Part shown: piece after piece, positions 9,997-20,100 of the stretch
Layout: each line of letters opens with the position of its first letter
Numbering within the stretch: the stretch's first letter is position 1
Assembly: GCA_963776565.1 (NCBI GenBank)
Contig: CAVZNF010000015.1
Coordinates: 434,001-498,000, forward strand
Direction of reading: 5' to 3'
From: GMQP-bins7 sp963776565
GTDB taxonomy: Bacteria > Actinomycetota > Thermoleophilia > Gaiellales > Gaiellaceae
Length of the DNA: 64,000 nt
Program-made: the position numbers and the translations under genes
The notes under the pieces: model-generated
What the model saw: the letters and a program-made list of their open reading frames with translations, nothing else
Told to the model about the DNA's origin: nothing
Databases searched by the model: none

Positions 9997-10644
9997 GTGG
10001 AGTGGCCGCTGCTCGCCGATCTCCCGCCGGAGGACGTTCGCCGGTTGCTCTCGATCGCCCGCCGCAGGACGTTCGCTCGCGGCGAGGTCGTCTTCCATCG
10101 TGACGATCCCGCCGACTCGCTCCACCTCGTCGTCCGTGGGCGCTTCGGCGCACGCGTGCTGACGCCGCTCGGCGACAGCGTGCTCATCGACGTCCTCGGT
10201 ACTGGCCAGAGCTTCGGCGAGCTGGCGCTTCTGCTCACCGACGCTCGTCGCTCGGCCACGGTCGAGGCGCTCGAGGCCGGAGAGACGCGCTCCGTCTTCC
10301 GCGACGACTTCGCGCTGCTCCAACGGGAGCACCCAGGCGTGAAGGACGTGCTCCTGAGGCTCCTCGCAGAGCAGCTCCGCCGCTCGACGGATCGCGTCGT
10401 CGAGGCGCACTACGTCGATGCGGAGACTCGCGTCCGCCGCCGTCTCGTCGAGCTCGCGGCGATGTACGAGAACGGCGTCGTGCCGATGACGCAGGAGGAC
10501 ATCGCAGCGATGGCCGGCACGTCGCGCGCGACGGTCAATCGTGTGCTGCGGGAGGAGGAGAAGCTCGGCGCCGTCGCTCTCGCGCGCGGGCGGACGACCC
10601 TCGTGGATCGTGCGGCGCTCGAGAGCCGCTGCCGGCGGCATTAG
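9997..10644 (+). CDS. Crp/Fnr-family transcriptional regulator, cNMP-binding type
   Basis: A 215-residue protein. Residues 1-120 are a cyclic-nucleotide-binding beta-barrel with a well-formed phosphate-binding cassette (FGELALLLTDARRSATV, keeping Glu and Arg-Ser). A long dimer helix follows, then a Crp-type winged helix with MTQEDIAAMAGTSRATVNRV. There are no Fnr-type cysteines. GTG start at 9997; an ATG at 9979 in another frame could be the real start if one base is wrong. The intact cassette suggests cAMP or cGMP sensing, and a nucleotide cyclase domain is encoded just upstream on the opposite strand. That makes a local ligand-sensor pair plausible, though this is inference. Confidence 0.82.
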   Translation: MEWPLLADLPPEDVRRLLSIARRRTFARGEVVFHRDDPADSLHLVVRGRFGARVLTPLGDSVLIDVLGTGQSFGELALLLTDARRSATVEALEAGETRSVFRDDFALLQREHPGVKDVLLRLLAEQLRRSTDRVVEAHYVDAETRVRRRLVELAAMYENGVVPMTQEDIAAMAGTSRATVNRVLREEEKLGAVALARGRTTLVDRAALESRCRRH

Positions 10645-12103
10645 CTCGAAAGGTCGTCGAGCAGCGCGCCGAGGAGCCGGTAGAAGCGCTGAGTGCTCGA
10701 GATCCGCACCCTCTCGCCCGGGGCATGCAGCCCGACCATCTCGGGGCCGATCGAGATCATCTCGACGCCCGGAAGCTTCTGGCCGAGCACCGCGCACTCG
10801 AGCCCGCCGTGCACCACGGCGAGCCCAGGCTCGAAGCCGAAGAGCCGCGCAAACGTGCTTGTCGCCGTCGCGAGGAGCGGCGAGTCCAGTCGCGGCTCCC
10901 ACGGTGGATACGAGCGGCGCACTTCGATGTCGGCTTCGGCGAGTCGAGCCAGCGCGCCCATCGTCACCAGGACGTCGTCAAGCGCGGCGGCGTTCGAGCT
11001 GCGCGTCATCGATCCGAGCGTGAGCGACGCCGTCCTTGGTCGTCGCTGTCGTCAGGCTCGTGCTCGTCTCGACGACGCCGGTCAGGTCGGGGCTCATCGC
11101 GAGGACACCGCTCGGGATGGCCGCTACGAGGTCGAGTATGCGTCGCGTGGTCTCCGCTCCGGCGGGATCTGTCTGCGACGCGGGCACGAATCTCGAGAGC
11201 GAGTGCGCCGTCCGTGCCCGCGTGTTGCCGGACGATCGCCGCGAGCTCCGCCTCTGCCGCGGCGCGGAACGCCTGCTCCGCATCCCGCGGAACGGCCACG
11301 GTGGCACCGGCGTCTCGCGGGATCGCGTTGCGGCTCACTCCGCCGTCGAGCGCTGACAAGCTGAAATGGCGCCGCCTCGAACGCCGCCGAGAGGACTCGC
11401 GCCAGCGCCTTGATCGCGTTGACGCGCCCCGCGGTGATGTCGCCGCCGGAGTGGCCGCCCTTCGCGCCCGACACTTCCGACCCGCAGCGCGACGTGATCC
11501 GACGGGGCGGATGACGGGGCGAGCGGGATCCGCAGAAGCGTGTGATCGCTTCCCGCGCACCCGACCGTCAGCGCATCGTCGCTCGTCCCGTCGAGATTGA
11601 CGAGCATCCGGCCGGAGACGAGCGACGCGTCGAGTGCCTTCGCTCCGTCGAGGCCTTGCTCCTCGGAGACCGTGAAGAGCAGCTCGAGCGGCCCGTGCAG
11701 GATCGCGTCGTCGTCCGCGACGGCCATCGCCGCCGCGACGCCGATCCCGTTGTCCGCGCCGAGCGTGGTTCCCTCGGCCCTTACCCAGTCGTCCTCGACG
11801 CGAACGTCGATCCGCCCTTCTCGTGGATCGAACGGGCTGCCCGGATCGCGCTCGCAGACCATGTCCAGGTGCGACTGCAGGACGACCGTCGGCTCCGCGT
11901 CGCGCCCTGGCGAGGCCGGCACCCGCACCACCACGTTTCCCTCCGCGTCGGCGCGCGCGTCCAGCCCGCGGGCAGCTGCCCAGGCCAGGACGTATTCGCG
12001 CGCCGGGCCCTCGTGCTTCGAGGGGCGGGAGATGCGAGTGAGCTCGAAGAAGCGCTCCCAGAGGAGCGCGCGGCTCGAGCCCGGCGAGCGGGTCGACGCT
12101 CAC
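10641..12103 (-). CDS. pepD: Aminoacyl-histidine dipeptidase (peptidase D, M20 family)
   Basis: Cytosolic zinc dipeptidase. Family signatures across the joined frames: VVLQSHLDMVCE (metal His/Asp), LGADNGIGVA (metal Asp), FTVSEEQGLDGAKAL (catalytic Glu pair), GGHSGGDI (His) and, near the C-terminus, VVHGGLECAVLGQKLPGVEMISIGPE (split here for length). The length fits the roughly 480-residue family. Five frame changes, all +1, interrupt it. GTG start overlaps the upstream transporter stop (GTGA). The end overlaps the Crp/Fnr stop by 4 bp in a convergent arrangement. Confidence 0.85.
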
Positions 12104-12546
12104 CGGCGCAGCGTGAGCGCTGCCCCGACCACGAGCAGCGCGATCCCGAGCAGCCGCGGCCACGAGAACGCGACCTGCTCGACGCCGAACCAGCCGTAGC
12201 GATCGATGACCGCGGCCAGACCGAACTGCGCCGCGATGAGGAACGCCGTGGTCGCCACGACGCCGATTCGCGGGCCGGCGATCGTGATCGCGAGGACGAT
12301 GAAGACGCTCATGACACCGCCGAGGAGCTGCCACTTCGGGCCTTCGATCGCCTCGCCGACTCCGGCGAGCGAGCGCCGCGCGATCAGCAGCGCGGAGAGC
12401 GCGATCACGACTCCGACGACAGCGGCGGTCGTCACCGCTTCCAGGCTCCCGACGCGGTCGCCGAGGCGGCCTTGCACTGCGATCTGGACGGCTCCGCCGA
12501 GGCCCGCCGCGAAAGCGAGAGCGGCGGCGAACCACGTCGTGCTCAT
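12100..12546 (-). CDS. DMT-superfamily membrane protein, YdcZ type
   Basis: A 148-residue protein with five predicted membrane helices, beginning MSTTWFAAALAFAAGLGGAV and containing the family segment IAVQGRLGDRVGSLEAVTTA. It resembles the DUF606/YdcZ half-size transporters, which may work as dimers. It lies directly upstream of pepD with a 4-bp GTGA overlap, so the two are co-translated. Substrate unknown. Confidence 0.75.
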   Translation of the reverse strand: MSTTWFAAALAFAAGLGGAVQIAVQGRLGDRVGSLEAVTTAAVVGVVIALSALLIARRSLAGVGEAIEGPKWQLLGGVMSVFIVLAITIAGPRIGVVATTAFLIAAQFGLAAVIDRYGWFGVEQVAFSWPRLLGIALLVVGAALTLRR

Positions 12547-12593
12547 GCCGAGGACGCTATACGCTCCCGCCGTCCCCGACGAAGGGAGCGAAC

Positions 12594-12875
12594 GTGATCC
12601 GCGCGATCATCCAGTACGAGTCCGAGCCCGATCCGGAGCGGTACCAGCAGCACCTCGACGAGTTCACCGCGCCGGTCGAGTGCTCGGCGTTCCGGCACGG
12701 CAAGGTGTTCGGATCGCCGTTCGGCGACCCGACCTACCGGTACCACGCCGAGTTCGAGTGGGACGACATGGAGTCGTTCAAGTCTGCGGTGAGCTCGGAG
12801 GCCTTCGCGGCCGCGGGTAAGGACGCGATGGCAATGGGCATCCCGTTCACGGTGAACTTCGCGTCGATCGAGTGA
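12594..12875 (+). CDS. EthD-like small protein (ferredoxin-like fold)
   Basis: A 93-residue protein, MIRAIIQYESEPDPERYQQH, with the EthD/stress-dimer pattern (Y-H-A-E-F-E-W-D near residue 50 and a closing VNFASIE). Such small proteins accompany catabolic enzymes and sometimes assist degradation. GTG start after GAAGGGAGCG. It overlaps the following crotonase by 4 bp (GTGA), so the two are coupled. Confidence 0.7.
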   Translation: MIRAIIQYESEPDPERYQQHLDEFTAPVECSAFRHGKVFGSPFGDPTYRYHAEFEWDDMESFKSAVSSEAFAAAGKDAMAMGIPFTVNFASIE

Positions 12876-13690
12876 CCGAGCCGACGCACCCACGTCCGCT
12901 CGATCCCGCCGAGCTCGGGTTCGAGACGATCGTCTACGAGAAGGCCGCGCCGCGCGCGACGATCCGGCTCAACCGGCCCGACGTCCTGAACGCGTTCGAC
13001 TTCCAGATGCTCCGCGAGATCGCCCGGGCGTGCGAGGACGCGTCGTGGGACGACGACATCCGCGCCGTCGTCGTCACCGGGACGGGGCGCGCCTTCTGCG
13101 TCGGCGCCGACCTGCGCTCGTGGGACGAGGACCTGCTCGGAAACTCGAGCGAGTACTGGAAGTGGTTCGGCGCGTTCAAGGACATGCACGACCGGCTGCG
13201 CGAGATCGGCAAGCCGACGATCGCGCGGGTCAACGGGATCGCCGTCGGCGGCGGCAACGAGCTGCAGATGGCGTGCGACCTCTCCGTGATGGTCGACACG
13301 GCGTTCATCCGGCACGTCGGGCTGCAGCACGGATCGGTCCCGGCCGGAGGCGCGACGCAGTGGCTCCAGCTGATGGTCGGCGATCGCCGTGCGCGTGAGA
13401 TCGTCTTCCTGTGCGACGAGATCCCGGCCGCGCAGGCCGCGGAGTGGGGCCTCGTGAATCGCGTCGTCCCGGAGAGCGAGCTCGACGCTGCCGTCGACGA
13501 GTGGGTCGAGAAGCTCGCCGCGCGGCTTCCGCAGACGACGCGCTACGCGAAGCAGCAGCTGAACGTCTGGCGCGATCTCGCCTGGCACCAGACGGTCGGC
13601 CACGCACGCGACTGGCTGGCCATGTCGATGCTCGGCTCAGAGGCGCAGGACGCCGTGCGCGCGTTCCTCGACCGCGACAGGAAGGAGTAG
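12872..13690 (+). CDS. Enoyl-CoA hydratase/isomerase family protein
   Basis: A 272-residue crotonase-fold protein. Oxyanion-hole segments are CVGADLRSW and VNGIAVGGGNELQMACDLS. The region HGSVPAGGATQWLQLMVGDR recalls ring-opening hydrolases of the 6-oxocyclohexene-carbonyl-CoA (BamA/Oah) type more than a generic hydratase, but the similarity is partial and I keep the family-level call. It is coupled to the EthD-like gene upstream and sits 2 bp before the PaaG-like gene, so the three probably form a CoA-ester catabolic operon. Confidence 0.8.
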   Translation: MTEPTHPRPLDPAELGFETIVYEKAAPRATIRLNRPDVLNAFDFQMLREIARACEDASWDDDIRAVVVTGTGRAFCVGADLRSWDEDLLGNSSEYWKWFGAFKDMHDRLREIGKPTIARVNGIAVGGGNELQMACDLSVMVDTAFIRHVGLQHGSVPAGGATQWLQLMVGDRRAREIVFLCDEIPAAQAAEWGLVNRVVPESELDAAVDEWVEKLAARLPQTTRYAKQQLNVWRDLAWHQTVGHARDWLAMSMLGSEAQDAVRAFLDRDRKE

Positions 13691-13692
13691 GC

Positions 13693-14467
13693 ATGGCCGA
13701 CGAGGTCCTGACCTCGCGCGACGGCGCCGTCCTCACGATCACGCTCAATCGTCCGGACGTCTACAACGCGATCAACCGCGCGCTGCACGAAGGGCTCGCC
13801 GCGGCGCTCGCCGAAGCGGCGGACCCGGAGATTCGGGCGGTCGTGCTCACCGGCGCGGGACGCGGATTCTGCTCCGGGCAGGATCTCCGTGAGTTCCAGT
13901 CGTTCCCGGGCGGCGTTCGCGAAGCGCTCGACCAGACGTACCACCCGAACATCCGCGCGATCCGCGCGCTCGAGAAGCCGGTGATCGCGGCGATCAACGG
14001 CCCGGTCGCAGGGGCCGGCCTCTCGCTCGCCTGCGCGTGCGACGTCCGCATCGGCTCGTCCGACGCGAGCTTCGTGCCCGGCTTCATCGGGATCGGCCTC
14101 GTACCCGACGCCGGCGGAACGTGGTTCATCCATCGCCTGCTCGGCTTCACGCGCGCCTTCGAGTGGATGGTGTCGAACCGCCGACTCGCGGCCGACGAGG
14201 CGCTCGACTGGGGCCTCATCTCGGAGCAGGTCGCGGCCGACGAGTTCCACGCGCGGGTCGCCGAGCTGGCGAGCTGGTACGCGGCGCTGCCGACGCGCGC
14301 GGTGGCGATGACGAAGCAGCTGTTCGAGCACGCCTACACGGCGTCTCTCGAGGATCAGCTCGCGCTCGAGGCGCGAGCTCCAGCAGGCTGCCACCGAGAC
14401 GGGCGACTTCGCCGAGGGCGTCGCGGCGTTCCTCGAGAAGCGCGCTCCCGACTTCAAGGGCGCGTAG
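13693..14467 (+). CDS. Enoyl-CoA hydratase/isomerase, PaaG-like
   Basis: Crotonase-fold protein of about 258 residues with CSGQDLREF and INGPVAGAGLSLACACDVRI. The PaaG-like features are GFIGIGLVPDAGGTWFIHRL and a C-terminal TETGDFAEGVAAFLEKRAP. PaaG isomerises the epoxidised phenylacetyl-CoA made by the PaaABC(D)E oxygenase, and a paa cluster lies 28 kb away. One extra base near 14372 (gcgCgagctc) shifts the end of the gene; the corrected frame stops at 14467. A generic enoyl-CoA hydratase is the alternative. Confidence 0.78.
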
Positions 14468-14603
14468 GAAACGCGCCGCGGCCGACGAACGAAGCGGCCT
14501 ACCACACCGTCACGGCAACTCTCTGTCGGGCGGTACTCGACTCCCGGGGCGCTGAGGGTCCACGCTCGACGACGGATCCCCAGCGCTCCATCTCTTTACG
14601 CAA

Positions 14604-14638
14604 GCGATCGGGATCCGCTAGCGCGGAGTCCCGATCGC
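14604..14638 (+). terminator. Long hairpin after the crotonase operon
   Basis: Arms GCGATCGGGA-TCCGC and GCGGA-(G)-TCCCGATCGC pair over 15 bp with one bulged G and a TAGC loop. It lies in the 225-bp gap after the PaaG-like gene, as expected for a terminator. I see no gene in the gap. Confidence 0.6.
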
Positions 14639-14654
14639 GCGAAGATCCCTGAAG

Positions 14655-14672
14655 CGGCCGCTTTCGCGGCCG
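14655..14672 (+). terminator. Second short hairpin upstream of the racemase-family gene
   Basis: A perfect 7-bp stem CGGCCGC / GCGGCCG with a TTTC loop, 22-39 bp before the ATG at 14694. It may reinforce the upstream terminator or act in the leader of the next gene. Confidence 0.35.
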
Positions 14673-14700
14673 GTGCGGCTAGGGTCGGGCTTTATGGAGA

Positions 14701-15660
14701 TTGCGTACGGTCGACTACCACACCGCCGGCGAGCCGTTCCGGATCGTGACGGGCGGAGTCGAGCTGCCGCGAGGGGCGACGATCCTCGACAAGCGGCGCG
14801 ACGCGCACGACCGGCTCGACGACGTTCGCCGGCTGCTCGTGCACGAGCCGCGCGGGCACGCCGACATGTACGGCTGCTTCGTCGTCGAGCCGGAGGACGC
14901 CGAAGCGCACCTCGGCGTCGTGTTCTTCCACAACGCCGGCTATTCGACCGCGTGCGGGCACGGGACGATCGCGCTCGTCACGTGGGCGCTCGACGAGGGC
15001 ATCGTCGAGAAGCAGGAGGGCGAGAACCACGTCGTGGTCGACGTCCCCTCGGGCCGGCTCGACACCTGGGCGCACGTCGAGGACGGTCGCGTGCGATCGG
15101 TGCGCTTCCGCAACGTGCCGTCGTTCGTCTGGGCCGAGGGTGTCGAGCTCAGCGAGCGCACGGTCGACGTCGCGTTCGGCGGGGCCTTCTACGCCTCCGT
15201 CGAGGAGCGGGTCGAGGCGGGCGAGCTCCCGCGCCTGATCGAGCTCGGCCGTGAGCTCAAGCGCGAGCTCGAAGCCTGGCAGGACGTCGTCCACCCACTC
15301 GAGCCGGAGCTCCGGGACATCTACGGCGTGATCTTCTGGCAGGAGGAGGGTGAGAGCCCGCTGACCCAACGCAACGTCACGGTGTTCGCGGACGGCGAGG
15401 TCGACCGCTCGCCGTGCGGCAGCGGAACGTCGGCTCGGCTCGCGCTGCTCGACCGTGCGGGTCGCCTGCCCCGCGGCGAGGAGCTTTGTCACCGCAGCAT
15501 CGTCGACACGGAGTTCACTGGCCGAGTCGTGCGCGATACCGAGGTTGCGGGCCTCCCCGCCGTGGTCACCGAGGTCGAGGGCAGCGCGTATCGCACGGGC
15601 GAGCACGTCTTCACGCTCGATCCGAGCGATCCACTGCAGGACGGCTTCCTGCTGCGCTGA
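14701..15660 (+). CDS. Proline racemase / hydroxyproline epimerase family protein
   Basis: A 319-residue member of the proline racemase superfamily. Both catalytic cysteines are present: the first in STACGHGTIA (about residue 85), the second in DRSPCGSGTSA (about residue 240). Cys/Cys favours proline racemase or 4-hydroxyproline 2-epimerase over trans-3-hydroxyproline dehydratase, where one Cys is replaced. The substrate is not settled by sequence alone. The frame opens at TTG 14701 (MRTVDYHTAGEPF). An ATG at 14694 is one base out of frame and could be the real start if a base is missing. Not obviously linked to its neighbours. Confidence 0.8.
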   Translation: MRTVDYHTAGEPFRIVTGGVELPRGATILDKRRDAHDRLDDVRRLLVHEPRGHADMYGCFVVEPEDAEAHLGVVFFHNAGYSTACGHGTIALVTWALDEGIVEKQEGENHVVVDVPSGRLDTWAHVEDGRVRSVRFRNVPSFVWAEGVELSERTVDVAFGGAFYASVEERVEAGELPRLIELGRELKRELEAWQDVVHPLEPELRDIYGVIFWQEEGESPLTQRNVTVFADGEVDRSPCGSGTSARLALLDRAGRLPRGEELCHRSIVDTEFTGRVVRDTEVAGLPAVVTEVEGSAYRTGEHVFTLDPSDPLQDGFLLR

Positions 15661-15711
15661 GCGAGTGTCGGAGTTCGGCGGAACGGGTACTTTGCTCGAA
15701 TCGGTAGCGAC

Positions 15712-17119
15712 GTGCTTCCCAGGAGATATGCCGCGCCCACGCTCGTCTCCCGTGGCGGCATGGGCGAGGTCTACCGCGCGACCGACTCCGTCCTGGAGCG
15801 GACGGTCGCGGTCAAGCTGCTCTCCGACCACTACGCGAGCCAAGACGACGCCAGAGCGCGCTTCCGACGAGAGGCGCTCGCCGCAGCTCGGCTCTCGGCT
15901 GCGCCGAATGTCGTGACCGTGTTCGACGTCGCCGAGCATCGCGGGCGGCCGCTCATCGTCATGGAGTACCTCGAGGGTGGCTCCGTGTACGAGCGCATGC
16001 GGGGCGCGCGGATCCCGCGCGAGACGGCGCTCGCCTGGCTCGAGCAAGTTGCGGTGGCGATCGACCGGGCGCACGAGAACGGGGTCGTACATCGGGACGT
16101 CAAGCCGGCGAACCTCCTCCTCGACGACGAAGGCAACGTTCATGTCTCCGACTTCGGCATCGCGTCGACATAGCGGAGCCGACGCACTAACGGCGCCCGG
16201 CACCGTGCTCGGGACGGCGGGTTACCTCGCGCCGGAGCAGGCTCGCGGCGAGCCGGCGACCGCCGCGAGCGATCTCTACGCGCTCGGCGTCGTCGCGTTC
16301 GAGCTCCTGACCGGACGCAGACCGTTCGCGGGCGACACTCCGGCCACCGAGGCCTTCGCGCACCTGAATGCCGACGTCCCACGCGCGACGCCGTTCGATC
16401 CCACGCTGCCGACGGCCGTCGACGATGTGTTCCAGTCTGCGCTCGCGAAAGAGCCTCATGCGAGGCCCGCAAATGCCCAGGAGCTCGTCCGGCGCCTGCG
16501 GGAGGCGCTCGAAACAGAGGACACCGCCTCTGCTCCGACTGTCGTCGATGCGGGAGCTTCCACGCGTACTCTCGTCTATCGCTCGCGACGCCCGCGCGGG
16601 GCGCTCATCGCGCTCGGCATGACCGGCTTGCTGGTTGTGGGCTTCCTCGTCGCGGCCCTCACTGGCGCCGGAGACGAGCCCGGCCGCGACGCCTCACGCC
16701 GCGTCGCGGCCTCGAATGCTGCCGCTTCGGAGGCGAGCGCCACGACGGCCTCGGCGCCCGATGGTGCTGCGCTGAATGCTCGCGGCTTCGCCCTCGTGCA
16801 GGCGGGCAACTTCAACTCCGCTCTGCCGATCCTGAGGCGGGCCGTGCTCGCTCTCAAGGGTGACGGCACCCTGACGGAGGCGTATGCAAGCTACAACCTC
16901 GCCTACGCGCGGTTCGCCGTGGGCCGCTGCGACGGCGTCACCGGGTTGCTCGATCGTTCCGAGGGGATCCAGGGCCGCCGCGCCGAGATCGACGACTTGC
17001 GCCACCGATGGCAGAGTCGCTGCGCTCCCGGCGGCGAGGTCGGAGACGAGGGGGACGACGGCAAACCGGGCAAAGGCCACGGCCGAGGCAAGGGCAAGGG
17101 TGGCGGCCAAGACGGCTAG
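15712..17119 (+). CDS. Serine/threonine protein kinase (PknB-like) with TPR-like extracytoplasmic tail
   Basis: Hanks-type kinase: glycine loop RGGMGEVYRA, VAVKLL, catalytic VVHRDVKPANLLL, DFG motif SDFGIAS and APE-like GYLAPEQARG. One break near 16168 separates the DFG end from the activation segment; joining the frames restores the kinase. A single membrane helix follows (ALIALGMTGLLVVGFLVAAL), then a TPR-like repeat (LNARGFALVQAGNFNSALPI) and a basic glycine/lysine-rich tail. The kinase part would be cytoplasmic and the repeat outside, as in other actinobacterial receptor kinases. GTG start; the ribosome site is weak. Confidence 0.82.
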
Positions 17120-17125
17120 AAGCGA

Positions 17126-20100
17126 CTAGTAGAGGTCGAAGTCGCCAGCGAGTACGCGGTCGAGCCGGCCCGTCCGATACCCGCGCACGCTGTCTCGTAC
17201 GAGCGGCGCTTTGCCGGGTCGGTAGCGGCGCACGATGACGCTCGGCGCCTCTGCGCCCGCGATCGCCGTGCGCGCCGCGTGGACGACGTCGTCGGAGCGT
17301 GACTCGGCATGCGGAAGGACGGGCGACAACGACGACGTGAACCTGATCGCGGTCGACGACAGGACTGCCGTCTCGCTCCTCGTCCACGTGCTCGAGCACG
17401 TGGACGCCCGACTCTGCTCGGAGGATCTCGCCGCAGCCCAGACCGGAGACGGCGAGAACGTGCGCGCCGTCCTGCGTGTCGAGCCGCTCGAGGTGCATTC
17501 CACAGCGATCGGCCCACTGCACGTACATCTGCGTCACGGTGGAGGCGAACTCGCTGTGCTCGGGCATCTCCTCCGCGTACGCCGCCGGATGGGCGAATGT
17601 GGACGAAGACCTCGGTCGGCGCGCCGTTCTCGATGCCCTCGAGCGCGCGGTCGAGAACGTAGAGCGCGTCCCGCCAGCAGTCCGACGAGGTCTGCATTCG
17701 CCCGGCCGTCTGCGCGAACGCTTCGCTGCAGGCGCCCGCCCAGCCGATCCGCCGTTCTCGTCGCAGCGAGGAGGCGATCCAGGTACTCGGCCTCGGCAAG
17801 CAGCTCGAACCGATCGTCGCGCTCCCAGAAGCCCGGCTCGGAGATCGCCGACAGCGCATGACCCTTCCGTTCCTGTGCGCCCTCGACCGCGTCGTCCACG
17901 CGCTCGAGCTCGGCGAGCACGAATCGGACGGACGCTTCGTCACCCTTCGGAGCGCGCGCGATGGTGGGGAGATCGAGCTCTGCGGCTGGCTCTTCCTCCT
18001 TGTCGAACTCTGGCTCGGCGTCCGGGTCGACGAACACGACTTCGATGCGATCCCCGCGCGGCGCGGTGATGAAGAGGAACTGGTCGCCGTCGGGAATCGA
18101 CTGCTCGACGATCGACGCTGCGAGCGGTGCGAGCAGGTGCCGCTCGACGGCACGCTTGAGCGGGCGGGCGCCGAGCTCGGGACTGAAGCCCTTCTCGATC
18201 AGGAACGCATACGCCGACTCGTCGACCTCGACCGCCCATGGCCGTCCTCGGAGACCTCGACGCGCCAGCGCGTCCGCGAGCTCCTTGTCGAGCAGCGCCC
18301 GCATCGCCGAGCGCTCGAACGGACGGAAGACGACGATCCGATCGAACCGGTTCACGAGCTCGGGTCGGAACGAGGCTCGAACGGCGCGTTCGATACCCGC
18401 GTCTCGAGAACGTGCGATCCGCTGGGATCGAAGCCGACACGTGACCCTGTGCGAGCGGCGAGCCGATGTTCGAGGTGAGGACGATGACGCTGCGCCGGAA
18501 GTCGACGACACGACCTTGCAGTCGGTGAGCCGCCCGTCGTCGAAGACCTGCAGGAACAGATCGAGCACCGGCTGGGCTGCCTTCTCGAACTCGTCGAGGA
18601 GAACGACCGCGAAGGGGTCCTTGCGGACGGACGAGATCAGCGCCGACGCCGCGTGCCTCCGCGGTCGTATCGGAGAGGAGACGATCGAACGCCTCGGGTG
18701 ACTGGTACTCGCTCATGTCGACTCGGATCAGCCGGTCGGCGGAACCGAACAGGAACTCGGCGAGCGTCTTCGCGATCTCCGTCTTGCCGGTGCCGGTCGG
18801 GCCGACGAAGAGGAACACGCCGAGAGGCCGCGAGGGATCCGTCACGCCCGCCTTGATCATCGCGATGCGCTCGACGATGCAGTCGACGGCCTCGGGTTGC
18901 TCGAGGACGCGCTCCGTGAAGAACGCCTTCACGGCGTCGAGCGGGAGCGGCGCGGCTGCGTCGAGGAGCGCGAGCGGAAGCCCCGAGCTCGCCGCCAGCG
19001 TCGTCAGCACGTCCCTACCGTCGAACGTCGCGGCGCCCTGCTCCGCGGCCTCTGCGGCGGTTGCGTGGGCAAGCCGCAGGAGATTCCCGGGCTGCGCGAC
19101 GCTGGGGAGAAACTGCTGTGCGAGCTCGAGTGCCTCCGCGAGAGTCTCGTCGTCGGCGTCGACACCGAGTGCATCGTGCTCGAGCGCATGCCTGGCGACC
19201 GCAACGGTGTCGGGATCGTCGAGCGGTCGGACACGTACGAGCTTCGAACGCGCTCTTGACTCTGGCGCGTGCCGCGACGAGCACCTCGGCCGCGGCAGGG
19301 GTCACCTCCGCGACGATGGCGATCGCGCCGGACTCGATGTGGGGAAGGAGCGCGTCGAGCAGCCCCTGCGGGCTTCGCGAGTGCTGACCCGCGAACAAGG
19401 TTTCCTGCAGCTCCGGGAGGATCCAGATCACACGTTGTCCTGCGACCGCGTCGACGAGCGTCTTCACCCGACCTTCGAGCTCTCCGATGTAGATCGCGCC
19501 GGCGTTGATCTGCGCAGCAGTCGTCTCGAACACGATCGCGTCTTCATCGATGCGATCGAGCGCTGCCCGTGTCAACGCGGTCTTCCCCACGCCGTGCTCG
19601 CCGACGAGGAGGACGGATCGCGGCGGGCTCTGTTCGAGCGCGGCGACGACGATCTCCACGAGCTCTCGTCGACGCCCTGCGAGGAGCGTGGGCGGATCGT
19701 CGAACGGTCGCTCCCAGATCCGCCCAATGTTCTTAAGGTTCGCCAGTGCGCGCCAGGTCTCGAAGCTCCGGCGGAAGTCGGGCCCGAGGTCCACTTCGAA
19801 TCGGTCGATGAACGCCTCGAGGTTTTCGGCCGTCTCGAGCGAGAGCTTGTCGAACGTGTCGACGTCGACCTGCTCGCCGCGACTGATGCGTTCTCCGACG
19901 AACTCCGCGACGACCTCGTCCCGAAGCGACTCGAGGGCGAGTAGCCCGGCTCCGATGACCGGCTGCCCGGAATGAACGGCGAGTGCCCGTAGCAGCAGCC
20001 GGTCCTCGCACACGGAGGGACGCACGGGGTTGCGCGCAGCCCAAGAGAGCCAATCGTCCGGGACATCGTCGCGCTGCGCGAGAGCGGCGAGCCCCATCGA

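Noticed and set aside
14468..14693. tRNA or other RNA gene in the 225-bp gap
   Set aside because: No cloverleaf or conserved T-arm was found; two terminator-like hairpins explain the structure.
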